The position numbers and the translations under genes were made by a program. 43,020 nt of DNA from Deltaproteobacteria bacterium (GTDB lineage: Bacteria; UBA10199; 2-02-FULL-44-16; JAAZCA01). The notes below the pieces were generated by a model. The model made no database searches. It saw nothing but the letters and a program-made list of their open reading frames with translations, and was not told the DNA's origin. Of the stretch, positions 8,619 to 18,876 are shown one piece after another (positions within the stretch are counted from its first letter, which is position 1; every line of letters starts with the position of its first letter). The stretch spans positions 1 through 43,020 of the forward strand of contig JABGOS010000060.1 of the NCBI GenBank assembly GCA_018645265.1, in the 5' to 3' direction.

Positions 8619-9047
8619 ATGAGAATCTCCATAGCTTCCGATCACGCTGGTTTTGATTTAAAAGAGGATCTCAGACAGCACCTATCAGAAAAGGGCCACG
8701 AAGTTCTAGACCTAGGTCCTACAAATAGTAACAGAACCGATTATCCGGATTACGCAAAGAAGGTCGCACTCTCCGTTCAGCATAGCGAAGTGGAGCGTGG
8801 TGTTTTGGTCTGCGGTTCGGGTATAGGTATGTGTATAACGGCCAATCGCTTCAAGGGTGTTAGAGCGGTGGTTCTGCATGACCAATATGACGCCCAGATG
8901 AGTCGTTGCCATAACGACGCCAATCTCGCCTGTTTTGGTTCAAGGGTTTCGGACAGATCGGCTGTAAAGGAGCTGCTCGATATTTTCCTCACCACCTCCT
9001 TTGAAGGCGGGCGTCACACCCCAAGGGTCGCTAAGATCGAAATATAG
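8619..9047 (+). CDS. rpiB: Ribose-5-phosphate isomerase B
   Basis: Interconverts ribose-5-phosphate and ribulose-5-phosphate in the pentose phosphate pathway. The RpiB/LacAB signature is clear: MRISIASDHAGFDLK with active-site His9, the catalytic cysteine in VLVCGSGIGM (Cys65), and HNDANLACFGSR. 142 aa is the usual length. It follows the ACP-like gene by 6 nt and is probably co-transcribed with it and with glyA. Its ribulose-5-phosphate product is a substrate of RibB encoded 4 kb downstream. Confidence 0.96.
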   Translation: MRISIASDHAGFDLKEDLRQHLSEKGHEVLDLGPTNSNRTDYPDYAKKVALSVQHSEVERGVLVCGSGIGMCITANRFKGVRAVVLHDQYDAQMSRCHNDANLACFGSRVSDRSAVKELLDIFLTTSFEGGRHTPRVAKIEI

Positions 9048-9144
9048 GTCTTTCAAGCCTTTCTTGCCCTTTTAAACCTCCTGTGATAGCCAATTCCGGC
9101 TCTATTAAATGGATAATTTCGATCAGTGAACCAAGGAGGGAGTT

Positions 9145-10386
9145 ATGATTTCAGAGGAACTCAGGAAATTCGATCCGGAGATTTCACAAGCTATTCAGGA
9201 TGAAATCGATCGTCAGGAGTATAAACTCGAGTTGATAGCGTCTGAAAATTTTGTTTCGAAGCGCGTATTGAATGCTATGGGCTCGGTGATGACGAATAAA
9301 TATGCCGAAGGATATCCAGGCAAAAGATACTACGGTGGGTGTGAATTTGTAGATATCGCTGAGGACCTGGCTAGGGAGAGGGCAAAGAAACTCTTTGGAT
9401 GTGATCACGTGAACGTGCAGCCTCATTCCGGCAGTCAGGCAAATCTCGGTGTATATTATTCAATCTTAAAACCAGGCGATACCTTCTTGGGAATGAATCT
9501 TTCTCATGGTGGGCATCTGACGCATGGCTCTCCGGTCAGTATATCGGGTACGTATTTCAATGTGGTTCCGTACGGCGTTAATCCTGACACGGAGTTGATT
9601 GATTACGATGAGGTAAGTCGTCTTGCAGGAGAACATAAACCTAAGTTGATCGTTTGCGGAGCATCGGCATATTCGAGGGATATAGATTTTGTGAAGTTTC
9701 GTGAGATTGCTGATGAGGTTGGCGCTTATTTGATGGCTGACATAGCTCATCCAGCGGGATTGGTTGCTACGGGATTGCACAGTAGTCCAGTACCGCATTG
9801 TCACTTTGTAACGACTACAACACATAAGACTCTTCGCGGACCGCGAGGTGGCATGATCATGTGTACCGAGGAGTTTGCTAAGAAGATAAATAAGGCGATC
9901 TTCCCAGGCTTGCAGGGCGGGCCTCTCATGCATGTGATTGCTGCAAAGGCAGTGGCGTTTCAAGAGGACCTTCAACCCGATTATAAGGATTATTGTAAAC
10001 AGGTAATAGCGAATAGCAAAGCTTTAGCCGCCACTCTCGTGGAGCGAGGGCTTAGAATAGTTTCTGGTGGAACGGACACACATCTGTTCCTACTCGATCT
10101 AACTAAACAGGATTTGACTGGCAAGCAGGTTGAAGCGGCTCTTGGTCAGGCTGGGATTACTGTGAATAAGAATACAATTCCTAGGGAGACGCGTTCTCCA
10201 TTTGTTACTACAGGAATTAGGATTGGTACGCCAGCCCTTACCACTAAGGGGATGAAAGAAAATGAGATGCAAACAATTGGCAACTGGATTGCAGATGTCA
10301 TTGGTGATGTTGAAAATGAAAGTTTGCACACCTCTATTAAAGCTGAAGTTCGTAAGCTTTGTGAAGGATTTCCACTTTATCGATGA
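9145..10386 (+). CDS. glyA: Serine hydroxymethyltransferase
   Basis: PLP enzyme converting serine and tetrahydrofolate to glycine and 5,10-methylene-THF, the main one-carbon source. The PLP lysine is Lys228 in [15 protein letters not shown]. Other family hallmarks are [27 protein letters not shown] and [11 protein letters not shown]. 413 aa is standard. The ATG is preceded by AAGGAGGG. The rpiB-glyA-nrdR order is conserved in deltaproteobacterial-type genomes. Confidence 0.98.
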   Translation: MISEELRKFDPEISQAIQDEIDRQEYKLELIASENFVSKRVLNAMGSVMTNKYAEGYPGKRYYGGCEFVDIAEDLARERAKKLFGCDHVNVQPHSGSQANLGVYYSILKPGDTFLGMNLSHGGHLTHGSPVSISGTYFNVVPYGVNPDTELIDYDEVSRLAGEHKPKLIVCGASAYSRDIDFVKFREIADEVGAYLMADIAHPAGLVATGLHSSPVPHCHFVTTTTHKTLRGPRGGMIMCTEEFAKKINKAIFPGLQGGPLMHVIAAKAVAFQEDLQPDYKDYCKQVIANSKALAATLVERGLRIVSGGTDTHLFLLDLTKQDLTGKQVEAALGQAGITVNKNTIPRETRSPFVTTGIRIGTPALTTKGMKENEMQTIGNWIADVIGDVENESLHTSIKAEVRKLCEGFPLYR

Positions 10387-10459
10387 TAGTAAATGGTGAA
10401 CCGTGATAGGTGCATCGTGAAATAAACGAGACACTGATCACCAGTCGCTAATAATTCCT

Positions 10460-10924
10460 ATGAAATGTCCATTTTGTCCAACGGTTGAAAGTAAGGTTAT
10501 CGACTCGCGAGTTACAAAGGATAGCGCTATTATAAGGCGTCGTCGGGAGTGTGAGAGCTGCGGTAAGCGCTTTACAACCTATGAGCGTGTCGAGGAACCA
10601 ATCCCCGCGGTCGTTAAGAAGGATGGGCGTCGGGAAACGTTCGATAGAATGAAAATAGCAGGTGGAATCAAGAAAGCCTGTGAGAAGAGACCTATATCAA
10701 CTGAGACGATCACTTCGGTTGTGGATGGTGTCGAAAGATGGGCTCAGGAGTTGGGCGATCCAGAAGTGCCAAGTGCAAAGATTGGTGAGAGGGTGATGGA
10801 ACAGCTTCATCTTCTGGATGAGGTTGCCTATGTTCGTTTTGCATCAGTGTATCGTTCTTTTAAGGATATCAATGAATTTATGTCTGAGCTGAATGATCTT
10901 TTGGTGAAGGAGAAGAACACTTAA
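10460..10924 (+). CDS. nrdR: Ribonucleotide reductase transcriptional repressor NrdR
   Basis: Cytoplasmic repressor that senses ATP/dATP and controls ribonucleotide reductase genes. The N-terminal zinc ribbon (MKCPFC, then [15 protein letters not shown]) is followed by an ATP-cone ([19 protein letters not shown] through [14 protein letters not shown]). 154 aa is normal. No convincing Shine-Dalgarno sequence precedes the ATG. No nrd gene or obvious NrdR-box pair is visible here, so its targets lie elsewhere. In many bacteria nrdR precedes ribD, as here. Confidence 0.97.
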   Translation: MKCPFCPTVESKVIDSRVTKDSAIIRRRRECESCGKRFTTYERVEEPIPAVVKKDGRRETFDRMKIAGGIKKACEKRPISTETITSVVDGVERWAQELGDPEVPSAKIGERVMEQLHLLDEVAYVRFASVYRSFKDINEFMSELNDLLVKEKNT

Positions 10925-10980
10925 ATAGTTCTGAGAAAAAATATTTTTGTACTCCTAACTTGCGACGTCAAACTGATTGT

Positions 10981-12078
10981 ATGACAAAAAAACATGAATC
11001 ACATATGCGTTGGGCAATCGCCCTTGCACTCGAAGGTGCAGGAAGGACTTCGCCCAATCCAATGGTTGGGGCGGTAGTTGTGAAGGGTGATAAGGTCGTT
11101 GGTGAGGGTTACCATTATATGGCAGGCACACCTCACGCCGAAGTCCATGCGCTGGAGCAGGCAGCTCATAGATCAAAGGGTGCCGATCTATATGTGACGA
11201 TGGAACCCTGTTGTCATCAGGGTAGGACGCCACCCTGTGTCGTAGAAATAGTGAAAGCCGGCATTAAAACTGTCATTGTCGGCACGAAGGATCCAAATCC
11301 AATCGTTAATGGCAAGGGGATTAGATTCTTAAAGAAAGCTGGAATTAAGGTTGTCACAGGTGTTCTTCAGAAGAACTGTGTTTCTATCAATGAACCTTAT
11401 AACAAACATGTGGTGAGTGGTATTCCGTATGTTACAGCAAAAGTTGCAATGACGCTGGATGGTAAAATTGCAGCGAGATCGGGTGATTCCAAGTGGATTA
11501 CCAACGGGGAATGCCGCAAATTTGTTCATAGGGTAAGAGGAAATGTTGATGCTGTTGTCGTGGGAGGTGGTACCGTAAGAAAAGATGATCCTAGGCTGAA
11601 TGTCAGAATTAAGGGATGGAGAGGAAGGCAGCCCCTGGCAGTAGTTGTCGATGAATCTTTAAACCTGCCCAGAAAATCCAGAATATTTAAGAGGGCGAAG
11701 GGGAAGACTGTCTTTGCTACGACAGTCCATGCCCCGAAGAGTAGAAGTAACTGGATTTCAAGAAATGGTTTTGAGGTGATTCGATGTAGAGCGACTGGTG
11801 AGGATCATGTTTTCCTACCTCATCTTTTGAACCAATTGGGTGATATGGGAATCACCTCCATCCTCTTGGAAGGCGGGGGGGAGCTCTTTTCTGATTTTAT
11901 GAAGAGAAAGCTGATTGACAGACTGATAGTCTGTTTCGCACCTAAACTCATTGGTGGTGATGGGATCGATTTTCTTCCCGGAATTTCCATAGATAAGATG
12001 AAGAATGCATTTGAATTGAAGGATGTTCACTTTCAAACGATGGGTGATAATTTTATCCTTGAGGGTAATCTGAGGTAG
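10981..12078 (+). CDS. ribD: Bifunctional riboflavin deaminase/reductase RibD
   Basis: Catalyses two steps of riboflavin synthesis. The N-terminal cytidine-deaminase-like domain (about residues 1-145) has the zinc/catalytic motif TPHAEVHAL and PCCHQGRTPPC. The C-terminal reductase domain (about 150-365) has VTAKVAMTLDGKIAARSGDSKWIT and the nucleotide-binding LLEGGGELF. The ATG at 10981 begins the natural N-terminus; an in-frame TTG at 10960 is possible, and neither has a good ribosome-binding site. Genes ribD-ribE-ribBA-ribH follow each other closely and form a complete riboflavin operon apart from the phosphatase step. No FMN riboswitch is seen: only 56 nt separate it from nrdR. Confidence 0.97.
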   Translation: MTKKHESHMRWAIALALEGAGRTSPNPMVGAVVVKGDKVVGEGYHYMAGTPHAEVHALEQAAHRSKGADLYVTMEPCCHQGRTPPCVVEIVKAGIKTVIVGTKDPNPIVNGKGIRFLKKAGIKVVTGVLQKNCVSINEPYNKHVVSGIPYVTAKVAMTLDGKIAARSGDSKWITNGECRKFVHRVRGNVDAVVVGGGTVRKDDPRLNVRIKGWRGRQPLAVVVDESLNLPRKSRIFKRAKGKTVFATTVHAPKSRSNWISRNGFEVIRCRATGEDHVFLPHLLNQLGDMGITSILLEGGGELFSDFMKRKLIDRLIVCFAPKLIGGDGIDFLPGISIDKMKNAFELKDVHFQTMGDNFILEGNLR

Positions 12079-12087
12079 GAGGTTAGT

Positions 12088-12738
12088 TTGTTTACAGGGA
12101 TAATTGAGGGGGTCGGAGAGGTCAGGTCTGTCGAACGGCGGAGCGATCATGCGATTGTTGAGATTAAATGTGATTTCGACCTTGAGACGACTAACGTTGG
12201 TGAGTCAATTGCGGTCAATGGGTGTTGTCTGACCGTAACATCGAGGCTTGGAAAGTGTTTCTGGGCAGATATTTCCCTTGAGACATTTGACAGGACGACT
12301 CTCAAAAACTGCAAGCAGGGTACCCCAGTAAACCTGGAACGCGCCCTCAAGGTTGGTGGTAGGCTCGGTGGACATATGGTGCAGGGGCATGTCGATTGTG
12401 TTGGTAATGTTATTGATATTATTGGTAAAACAGGCCCGAGGGAGTTTACTGTAAGAATACCGCACAACCTTTCAAGGTATATTGTCGAAAAGGGTTCGGT
12501 TTCGATAGATGGTGTTAGTCTCACTGTTAATCGCTGTACTGAGGATCACTTTACAGTTATGGTGATTCCACATACTCAGCTCAAGTCGACCTTTCAGTCG
12601 ATGAAGGTTGGGGATGAGGTTAACTTAGAAGTTGACATCATAGGAAAGTATGTAGAAAAGCTACGTTTTTTAGATAGTGAAGAGTATTCTAAGGAATCTC
12701 GTGTGACCGAGGAGTTTTTAAGGAAGCATGGGTTTTAA
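12088..12738 (+). CDS. ribE: Riboflavin synthase, alpha subunit
   Basis: Dismutates two 6,7-dimethyl-8-ribityllumazine molecules to riboflavin. Two tandem lumazine-binding repeats are visible, the first opening with [11 protein letters not shown] and the second with [15 protein letters not shown]. 216 aa is normal. The start is TTG at 12088, supported by a strong AGGAGG ribosome-binding site 5 nt upstream and by the universal MFTGIIE N-terminus. It lies 9 nt after ribD. Confidence 0.96.
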   Translation: MFTGIIEGVGEVRSVERRSDHAIVEIKCDFDLETTNVGESIAVNGCCLTVTSRLGKCFWADISLETFDRTTLKNCKQGTPVNLERALKVGGRLGGHMVQGHVDCVGNVIDIIGKTGPREFTVRIPHNLSRYIVEKGSVSIDGVSLTVNRCTEDHFTVMVIPHTQLKSTFQSMKVGDEVNLEVDIIGKYVEKLRFLDSEEYSKESRVTEEFLRKHGF

Positions 12739-12766
12739 AAACTCAAAGTTGGGAGTTGAAAATATT

Positions 12767-14002
12767 ATGACGTTTATTGATCTGAAGGAACATAAGAAGA
12801 GCATCGAGATAGTTGAGCGGGCGATTGCCGACTATAAAGCTGGAAAGATGGTCGTATTGGTCGATGATGAAGACCGTGAGAATGAAGGCGACCTTGCGAT
12901 GGCAGCTGAGCACGTCACACCTGAAGCGATAAACTTTATGGCAACGCACGGACGTGGGCTCGTATGCCTGGCGATTACTGAGAAGAGGGCTGATGAATTA
13001 GATCTTCCATTGATGGTCTCAGATAATACTTCAGCGTTTCATACTGGTTTTACAATTTCTGTAGATGCTAAGGAGGATACGACAACGGGCATCTCAGCTG
13101 CGGACCGCGCAAAAACGATCCAAGTGTCGATCGATGAGAAAACGATACCTAGCGATCTGGCTAGGCCAGGTCATATCTTTCCCTTGAGGGCGAAGAATGG
13201 TGGTACCTTAGTAAGAACAGGTCAGACTGAAGGTTCAGTGGATCTAGCAAGGCTGGCTGGTCTTAAACCTGCTGGTGTCATATGTGAGATTATGAATGAT
13301 GACGGCACCATGTCCAGGATGCCAGCGCTTGAGGAGTTTTCTAAAAAACATGATCTAACTATCGTCAGTATCGAGGATATAGTTCGCTATAGAATGAGGA
13401 ATGAGTCTCTTGTTCATCTTGATTCAGAGGCAAAGATGCCACTCCATTACGGTGATGATTTTAGAATCTATACATATAGAAACGATATTGATTCTCATAC
13501 ACATATAGCTCTGATCAAGGGTGATGTGTCAGATGGAAAGCCGATTCTAGTCAGGGTTCACTCGGAATGTCTTACGGGTGATGTCTTTGGTTCAACCCGC
13601 TGCGATTGTGGTTTGCAGCTATCCAGTGCTCTAGAAAAGATTGAGGATGAAGGGTGTGGTGTCCTCTTATATGTTCGCCAGGAGGGTCGTGGAATTGGCT
13701 TGCATAATAAGATCCGCGCATATGCATTGCAGGATGAAGGGTTGGATACGGTAGAGGCTAATGAGAAATTGGGTTTTCATGCCGATCTGCGTGATTATGG
13801 AATTGGAGCACAGATACTCGTCGATTTAGGTATAAAGAATATTCGTTTGATGACGAATAACCCAAAGAAAATAGTGGGGCTCTCCGGTTATGGACTTGAG
13901 GTGAGTGAGAGAGTACCCATCGAGGTGGAACCAACCAAGCACAACGAATTCTACCTGCGTACTAAGAGGTGCAAGATGGGACATCTGCTTGAGAAAGTTT
14001 AG
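12767..14002 (+). CDS. ribBA: Bifunctional DHBP synthase / GTP cyclohydrolase II
   Basis: Fusion supplying both riboflavin precursors. The N-terminal RibB domain (about residues 1-205) makes 3,4-dihydroxy-2-butanone 4-phosphate from ribulose-5-phosphate; its acidic motif is [12 protein letters not shown]. The C-terminal RibA domain opens the GTP ring; its zinc cysteines are in [20 protein letters not shown] and its catalytic motif is [10 protein letters not shown] prefer the ATG at 12767 (GGGAG upstream) to an in-frame ATG at 12728 that would overlap ribE and add 13 atypical residues. 411 aa is typical for RibBA. Confidence 0.96.
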   Translation: MTFIDLKEHKKSIEIVERAIADYKAGKMVVLVDDEDRENEGDLAMAAEHVTPEAINFMATHGRGLVCLAITEKRADELDLPLMVSDNTSAFHTGFTISVDAKEDTTTGISAADRAKTIQVSIDEKTIPSDLARPGHIFPLRAKNGGTLVRTGQTEGSVDLARLAGLKPAGVICEIMNDDGTMSRMPALEEFSKKHDLTIVSIEDIVRYRMRNESLVHLDSEAKMPLHYGDDFRIYTYRNDIDSHTHIALIKGDVSDGKPILVRVHSECLTGDVFGSTRCDCGLQLSSALEKIEDEGCGVLLYVRQEGRGIGLHNKIRAYALQDEGLDTVEANEKLGFHADLRDYGIGAQILVDLGIKNIRLMTNNPKKIVGLSGYGLEVSERVPIEVEPTKHNEFYLRTKRCKMGHLLEKV

Positions 14003-14040
14003 ATGAAGTTTGAATTAAATATAAAATAGAGAGGTGCTAT

Positions 14041-14508
14041 ATGCCAAAGATACTTGAAGGCAATTTGTCGTCAGAGGGGTTGAATCTCGCAATAGTGGTT
14101 AGCCGTTTTAATGATTTTATTACGAACAGGCTTGTAGATGGTGCTGTGGATGTGATCTCGCGAAGTGGTGGGGATGTTGATGGTACGGTCGTGGTGAAGG
14201 TCCCAGGTTCTCTTGAGATATCGCTAGCTGCAAAAAAACTTGCCGCAAGCGGTAAATATGATGCGGTGATCTGTCTAGGCGCTGTCATTCGAGGTGCAAC
14301 ATCTCATTACGAGCATGTATCAAACCAGACCTCCAGAGCGCTGAGTCAGGCTATGCTTGATACTGGAATTCCCGTTTCATTCGGAGTAATCACCGCAGAA
14401 AGTTTGGAACAAGCTATTGAGCGCGCGGGTACGAAACAGGGCAATAAGGGTTCAGAGGCGACGTTGGCGGCTATAGAGATGGCGAACGTTTTAAAACAGG
14501 TCGGTTAA
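14041..14508 (+). CDS. ribH: 6,7-dimethyl-8-ribityllumazine synthase
   Basis: Condenses the RibA/D and RibB products to lumazine and usually forms 60-mers or pentamers. Family motifs are present: LNLAIVVSRFNDFIT at the N-terminus, VPGSLEISLAAKKLA and GAVIRGATSHYEHV, with the catalytic histidine in the last. 155 aa is standard. A GAGAGG-type ribosome-binding site precedes the ATG. It is followed 21 nt later by nusB, a widely conserved linkage. Confidence 0.97.
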   Translation: MPKILEGNLSSEGLNLAIVVSRFNDFITNRLVDGAVDVISRSGGDVDGTVVVKVPGSLEISLAAKKLAASGKYDAVICLGAVIRGATSHYEHVSNQTSRALSQAMLDTGIPVSFGVITAESLEQAIERAGTKQGNKGSEATLAAIEMANVLKQVG

Positions 14509-14529
14509 TATTTATTTAGGAATTGATTT

Positions 14530-14973
14530 ATGGGATCTCGACGCAAAGCTAGGGAATGTATTCTTCAGATGCTCTATCAGTATGATCTCGTTGGTAGTTC
14601 CGCTAATGATGTGATTCGGAACTACTGGAGCTCTAATAATGCTGATGATGATATCCGTATTTTCTCAAATGAGATGTTGAGTGGAATAGTGAAGGATATC
14701 GAATCTATCGATAAACGCATCGCTGATAACTCCACCAATTGGAAGATAACGCGAATGGCTGCAGTCGATAAAAATATCCTACGTCTGGCCGTTTATGAGT
14801 TATTTTTTAGAGATGATATCCCTGTAAAGGTTACAATTAATGAAGCTGTTGAGGTGGCCAAAAAATATGGTACTAAGGATAGTGGATCATTTGTGAATGG
14901 TGTTTTGGATAACATCGCCAAAGGTATAAAAAAAGAAGTGTCCGGTGGCGAGGAGGTATTGGAAAGTGCCTAA
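14530..14973 (+). CDS. nusB: Transcription antitermination factor NusB
   Basis: All-helical RNA-binding protein that joins NusE (S10) on boxA RNA in rRNA antitermination. The N-terminus RKARECILQMLYQYD and the C-terminal TINEAVEVAKKYGTKDSG and FVNGVLDNI stretches are diagnostic. 147 aa is normal. It ends inside the start of ispH (8-nt overlap), so the two are probably translationally coupled. Confidence 0.96.
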   Translation: MGSRRKARECILQMLYQYDLVGSSANDVIRNYWSSNNADDDIRIFSNEMLSGIVKDIESIDKRIADNSTNWKITRMAAVDKNILRLAVYELFFRDDIPVKVTINEAVEVAKKYGTKDSGSFVNGVLDNIAKGIKKEVSGGEEVLESA

Positions 14974-15829
14974 AGCAAAGGAGAGAAGGATAATTGTTGC
15001 GAAATCATCTGGCTTTTGCTGGGGGGTGAGAAGGGCTTTCGATAAGGTTTTAGAATTCGCAAACAACCATCCTGAACATGGACCTGTCTATACATATGGC
15101 CCGCTGATTCACAATCCTCAGGCTGTGGAGATGCTCAAGGAAAAGGGTATATCTGTTTTGGAGGAAATTCCACCTGAGTTGAAGGGGACGATTGTCATTA
15201 GGACGCACGGACTTCCACCGAATGAGAGAAAGAGAATCGAATCCTCAGGGGCAACTATATGTGATGCGACATGTCCCGATGTAGGAGTTATTCAGGGTAC
15301 GGTTCGTGGTCATTTGAGAAAAGGGTACTTCATTATCATCATAGGTCATAGGGAACACCCTGAGGTGATGGCCCTTTTGGGTTTTGCGGAAAAGCGTGGA
15401 GCCTGTGTTAACTCAGCTGATGAGGTGAAAGCACTTTCTTCCAATCTGGGCAAGGTGTGTGTTGTTTCACAGAGCACGCAGCAGCGAGACAAATTTGATA
15501 ATTTGGTAAGATTGATTAGGGAGCGTTATCCGGAATGTCTTGTCTTCGATACGATATGTCCATCCACCGGTACCCGTCAGCATGAGGTGAGTGAACTTGC
15601 CGGAAAAGTCGATGCTATGGTAGTAGTAGGTGGCAGAAACAGTTCGAACACAAATAGGTTGGCTGAGATTTCAAAGGAAAGTGGTACGCCTACCTTCTTT
15701 ATAGAGACCGATGAGGAGTTGAACATTGAAGATTTTGCCGATGCGGAGACTATAGGTATTACGGCAGGTGCTTCGACTCCAAGCTGGGTTATCGATCGTG
15801 TAGTAGCTCGTCTCAGAGCTCAGGATTAA
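14966..15829 (+). CDS. ispH: 4-hydroxy-3-methylbut-2-enyl diphosphate reductase
   Basis: Last enzyme of the MEP isoprenoid pathway, an iron-sulfur protein giving IPP and DMAPP. The three cluster cysteines are visible: SSGFCWGVRRA (Cys18), CDATCPDV and DTICPSTGTRQ. The catalytic TxExTRQ-like region is represented by STQQRDKFDNL and the C-terminal ITAGASTPSWVI is typical. I chose GTG at 14966 because AGGAGG lies 9 nt upstream; an in-frame GTG at 14945 adds seven atypical residues. 287 aa is normal. The start overlaps the nusB stop. Confidence 0.96.
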   Translation: MPKAKERRIIVAKSSGFCWGVRRAFDKVLEFANNHPEHGPVYTYGPLIHNPQAVEMLKEKGISVLEEIPPELKGTIVIRTHGLPPNERKRIESSGATICDATCPDVGVIQGTVRGHLRKGYFIIIIGHREHPEVMALLGFAEKRGACVNSADEVKALSSNLGKVCVVSQSTQQRDKFDNLVRLIRERYPECLVFDTICPSTGTRQHEVSELAGKVDAMVVVGGRNSSNTNRLAEISKESGTPTFFIETDEELNIEDFADAETIGITAGASTPSWVIDRVVARLRAQD

Positions 15830-15847
15830 TCTTCAGGGGAATTAATT

Positions 15848-17239
15848 ATGAATCAACGAGTACGGAAGCTCTTCGGTACCGATGGTGTCAGGGGTATTGC
15901 TAACAAATATCCTATGGATTCTGGGGTGGCGATGAAACTCGGCCAAGCCATTGCAATTTCATTTAAAGATGCCCCCGGTTTGCAAAGGATCGTCATCGGG
16001 AAGGATACGCGTCTTTCGGGTTACGTTTTGGAGTCCGCGTTAGTATCCGGTGTATGTTCTATGGGCATGGACGCAATGTTGGTTGGTCCTCTGCCTACCC
16101 CAGGCATTGCCTTTATCGCTCACAGTATGAGGGCCAGGGCAGGTATAATGGTATCGGCTTCTCATAACCCAGTTGAGTACAACGGAATCAAGTTTTTTGA
16201 TAATAAGGGCTTTAAGCTTCCAGATGATGTCGAACTCCGAATAGAGGATATGATTTTTGGTGATAAGCTTGATAAGTTAAGGGCTGATCCAGAGGAAATG
16301 GGTAGGGCTTATAGAATCGACGATGCAGGTGGACGATATATTCAATATCTCAAGGGCACACTGCCACAGCATTTGACGCTTGATGGAATGAAGATCGTTT
16401 TGGATTGTGCGAATGGTGCCGGATATAAGATTGCACCGACTGTATTTAGAGAACTCGGGGCCGATGTTATCACGACAGCCATCAATCCAAACGGAATGAA
16501 CATAAATGTGGACTGCGGTGCTCTTCATCCTGAAAGAATGGCGAAGTTGGTGTGTGAGCACAAAGCTGATCTTGGAGTTGCCCTAGATGGTGATGCTGAC
16601 AGGCTGATAATGTGTGATGAGAACGGAAGGATTATAGATGGTGATGGGGCCCTTGCGATATGTGCGAATCATCTGCATTCAAAAGGGAATCTTGCCAAGG
16701 CAACCGTTGTAGGTACCCTGATGAGCAACATGGGCTTGGAAGTTTCATTGAAGGAGAAGGGTATAAAACTCATTCGCACGGATGTGGGGGATCGATACAT
16801 AATGGATGTGATGCGCAAGGATGGATATAATCTCGGAGGTGAGAACAGCGGTCATATTATCTTCCTGCATCATACGACATCTGGTGATGGAACCCTGGGG
16901 GCCCTTCGCGTATTATCCATCATGCAACAGAGGGGAAAACCTCTCTCTGAAATCTGCGATTCATGTTTTAGATCATTTCCTCAGATAACAAAGAATGTGA
17001 GGGTAACTGAGAAAAGACCGATGGAGAGTCTACCCAACGTCCAGAACGCAGTAAACGAGGTTACAAAAGCTTTGGGGAATAAGGGGAGACTTCTGGTGCG
17101 TTATTCAGGAACTGAAAACATAGCGAGAGTTATGGTTGAAGGTGAAAATGATGACGTGATAGAAAGACTAGCTGATTCGATAGTAGGAGAGATTGAAAAG
17201 GAGATTGGTGAGGGGGCGACTAGTGTTTCAAACTCTTAA
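15848..17239 (+). CDS. glmM: Phosphoglucosamine mutase
   Basis: Converts glucosamine-6-phosphate to glucosamine-1-phosphate for UDP-GlcNAc, the precursor of peptidoglycan and lipid A. The N-terminus RKLFGTDGVRGIAN is characteristic. The phosphoserine loop is MVSASHNPVEYNGIKFF (Ser105), the metal-binding loop is GVALDGDADRLIM and the substrate loop is GGENSGHII. The C-terminal RYSGTENIARVMVEG binds phosphate. 463 aa is slightly above the usual 445. AGGGGA precedes the ATG. The end overlaps the ffh start by 17 nt. Confidence 0.96.
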   Translation: MNQRVRKLFGTDGVRGIANKYPMDSGVAMKLGQAIAISFKDAPGLQRIVIGKDTRLSGYVLESALVSGVCSMGMDAMLVGPLPTPGIAFIAHSMRARAGIMVSASHNPVEYNGIKFFDNKGFKLPDDVELRIEDMIFGDKLDKLRADPEEMGRAYRIDDAGGRYIQYLKGTLPQHLTLDGMKIVLDCANGAGYKIAPTVFRELGADVITTAINPNGMNINVDCGALHPERMAKLVCEHKADLGVALDGDADRLIMCDENGRIIDGDGALAICANHLHSKGNLAKATVVGTLMSNMGLEVSLKEKGIKLIRTDVGDRYIMDVMRKDGYNLGGENSGHIIFLHHTTSGDGTLGALRVLSIMQQRGKPLSEICDSCFRSFPQITKNVRVTEKRPMESLPNVQNAVNEVTKALGNKGRLLVRYSGTENIARVMVEGENDDVIERLADSIVGEIEKEIGEGATSVSNS

Positions 17240-18563
17240 AGATGCGTTCGACAGAACTTTCGACAAACTATCCGGACGTGGAAAACTTAATGAATCTGAT
17301 GTGCAAGTGGCTGCAAGGGAAATTCGTTTGGCGCTTCTGGCAGCTGATGTTCATTTTAAGGTTGTTAAGGACTTCGTTGATGGAGTTGCTGCGCGAGCAG
17401 TTGGCAAAGAGGTTCTTGAGTCTATCACTCCCGCCCAACAGTTTACTAAGATTGTCCATGATGAACTGGTTAGGGTGTTGGGGGAAGAACATGCCCCCTT
17501 CGATTTTGCGAGTAAGCCTCCTTTAATAATTCTAATTGTAGGTCTGCAGGGAAGCGGCAAAACTACTACCGCTGCAAGATTTGCCAAATATTGCAAGGAT
17601 GAGGGACGAAGGCCATATCTAGTACCGGCAGATACGCAAAGACCGGCCGCTATTGAGCAGCTTCGTGTTCTTGCTGGTCAAGTCGAGGTTGATTGCTATG
17701 AGACTCATCCGAAGGATAAGGCTGTAAAGGTCGCAAAACATGCGGTTAAATACGCTACTAAACAGGGCTATGATACTATCATCATCGATACGGCAGGTCG
17801 TCTTCATATCGATGAAGAGATGATGGATGAGGTAAAGAGTATTTCGAAGAAGGTCGAGCCTGAACGCATTTTGTATGTGGCTGACGCCATGACTGGCCAG
17901 GACGCGGTAAAATCAGCCAAAGCCTTTAATGAAGCGTTGGAGATCACCGGCGTAGTCCTGACGAAGCTTGATGGCGATGCGCGTGGTGGAGCGGCGCTAT
18001 CTGTAAAAGCAGTTACCGATAAACCGATCATCTTTGTCGGAACAGGTGAGAAGTTGGATGACCTTGAGCTATTTCATCCGGATAGGATGGCGGGACGAAT
18101 TCTTGGAAGAGGCGATGTTGTAAGCCTCGTCGAGCAGGTTGCGAATAATGTTCAGGAGGCTGAGGCTGAGGAGATGGGTAAGGCTCTCCTGAGTGGACGG
18201 ATGACCTTTGATGATTTTCTCTCACAGCTTAAAATGGTCAAAAAAATGGGACCGCTTGAGAAAATGATAGGTATGCTGCCAGGTATGGGGGGGATGACTA
18301 AGAACCTAGACCCTGAGCAGATGAAGAGGGATCTGAGCCACAAGGAGGCTATGATCCAATCGATGACCAAGCAGGAAAGGGCTAACCCGCGGATATTAAA
18401 CGGTTCTAGGCGAAAAAGAATCGCTAATGGGGCTGGGATGGCCGTCTCTGATTTGAATAGATTCATTAAGGAATTTGAAGCCTTTGCCAAAATGATGAAG
18501 AAGATACGTAAGGGCGGGATGAAAAATCTCTTTAAAGGCTTGACTCCACAGGCCTTTTCCTGA
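17223..18563 (+). CDS. ffh: Signal recognition particle protein Ffh
   Basis: GTPase that binds 4.5S RNA and nascent signal sequences and delivers ribosomes to FtsY at the membrane. The N domain is followed by the G domain (GLQGSGKTTTAARFAKY, DTQRPAAIEQL, DTAGRLHID, TKLDGDARGG) and a methionine-rich M domain (about residues 320-446) with the RNA-binding segment SRRKRIANGAGM. GTG at 17223 gives the canonical MFQTLKDAFD start and has GAGGGGG upstream; an in-frame ATG 30 nt earlier would add basic residues foreign to the family. 446 aa is normal. Confidence 0.97.
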   Translation: MFQTLKDAFDRTFDKLSGRGKLNESDVQVAAREIRLALLAADVHFKVVKDFVDGVAARAVGKEVLESITPAQQFTKIVHDELVRVLGEEHAPFDFASKPPLIILIVGLQGSGKTTTAARFAKYCKDEGRRPYLVPADTQRPAAIEQLRVLAGQVEVDCYETHPKDKAVKVAKHAVKYATKQGYDTIIIDTAGRLHIDEEMMDEVKSISKKVEPERILYVADAMTGQDAVKSAKAFNEALEITGVVLTKLDGDARGGAALSVKAVTDKPIIFVGTGEKLDDLELFHPDRMAGRILGRGDVVSLVEQVANNVQEAEAEEMGKALLSGRMTFDDFLSQLKMVKKMGPLEKMIGMLPGMGGMTKNLDPEQMKRDLSHKEAMIQSMTKQERANPRILNGSRRKRIANGAGMAVSDLNRFIKEFEAFAKMMKKIRKGGMKNLFKGLTPQAFS

Positions 18564-18614
18564 TATCCAACGCCGCTCTGAAAGATAAGCACTTAATATA
18601 CGAATGGAGGAAGT

Positions 18615-18848
18615 ATGGCTGTAAAATTGAGACTCGCAAGATGTGGTAAAACTCACACTCCTTTTTATCATGTAGTGGCTGCGGATGAAAGAAAGCCACG
18701 CGATGGCAAATTTCTTGAGATTTTGGGAACGTATGATCCCAGAAATAAAGAGAAAAAAGTCAGCATTAAAAAGGATAGGGTTGAATACTGGATGAGCAAT
18801 GGTGCAAAGCCCACTGAGACGGTTTCAAAGTTGCTAAGGGCAGTTTAA
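18615..18848 (+). CDS. rpsP: 30S ribosomal protein S16
   Basis: 77-aa ribosomal protein: MAVKLRLARCGKTHTPFYHV, then VVAADERKPRDGKFLEILGTYDP in shorter pieces, and WMSNGAKPTETVSKLL are all family-typical. An ATGGAGGAAGT ribosome-binding region precedes the ATG. It opens the conserved rpsP-khpA-rimM-trmD-rplS-rnhB run. Confidence 0.97.
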   Translation: MAVKLRLARCGKTHTPFYHVVAADERKPRDGKFLEILGTYDPRNKEKKVSIKKDRVEYWMSNGAKPTETVSKLLRAV

Positions 18849-18876
18849 TAGAATCATTGTGTGAGGAGGAAGCGAT

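Noticed and set aside
9466-9975. 169-aa minus-strand frame inside glyA
   Set aside because: Composition (many Cys, His, Arg, Ser) is that of an antisense shadow; glyA is certain in the other direction.
10925-10980. Possible FMN riboswitch upstream of ribD
   Set aside because: The gap is only 56 nt and lacks the conserved aptamer segments, so there is no room for one.
18152-18592. 146-aa minus-strand frame opposite the ffh M domain
   Set aside because: It is the antisense image of the Met-rich M domain, with no independent start signals.
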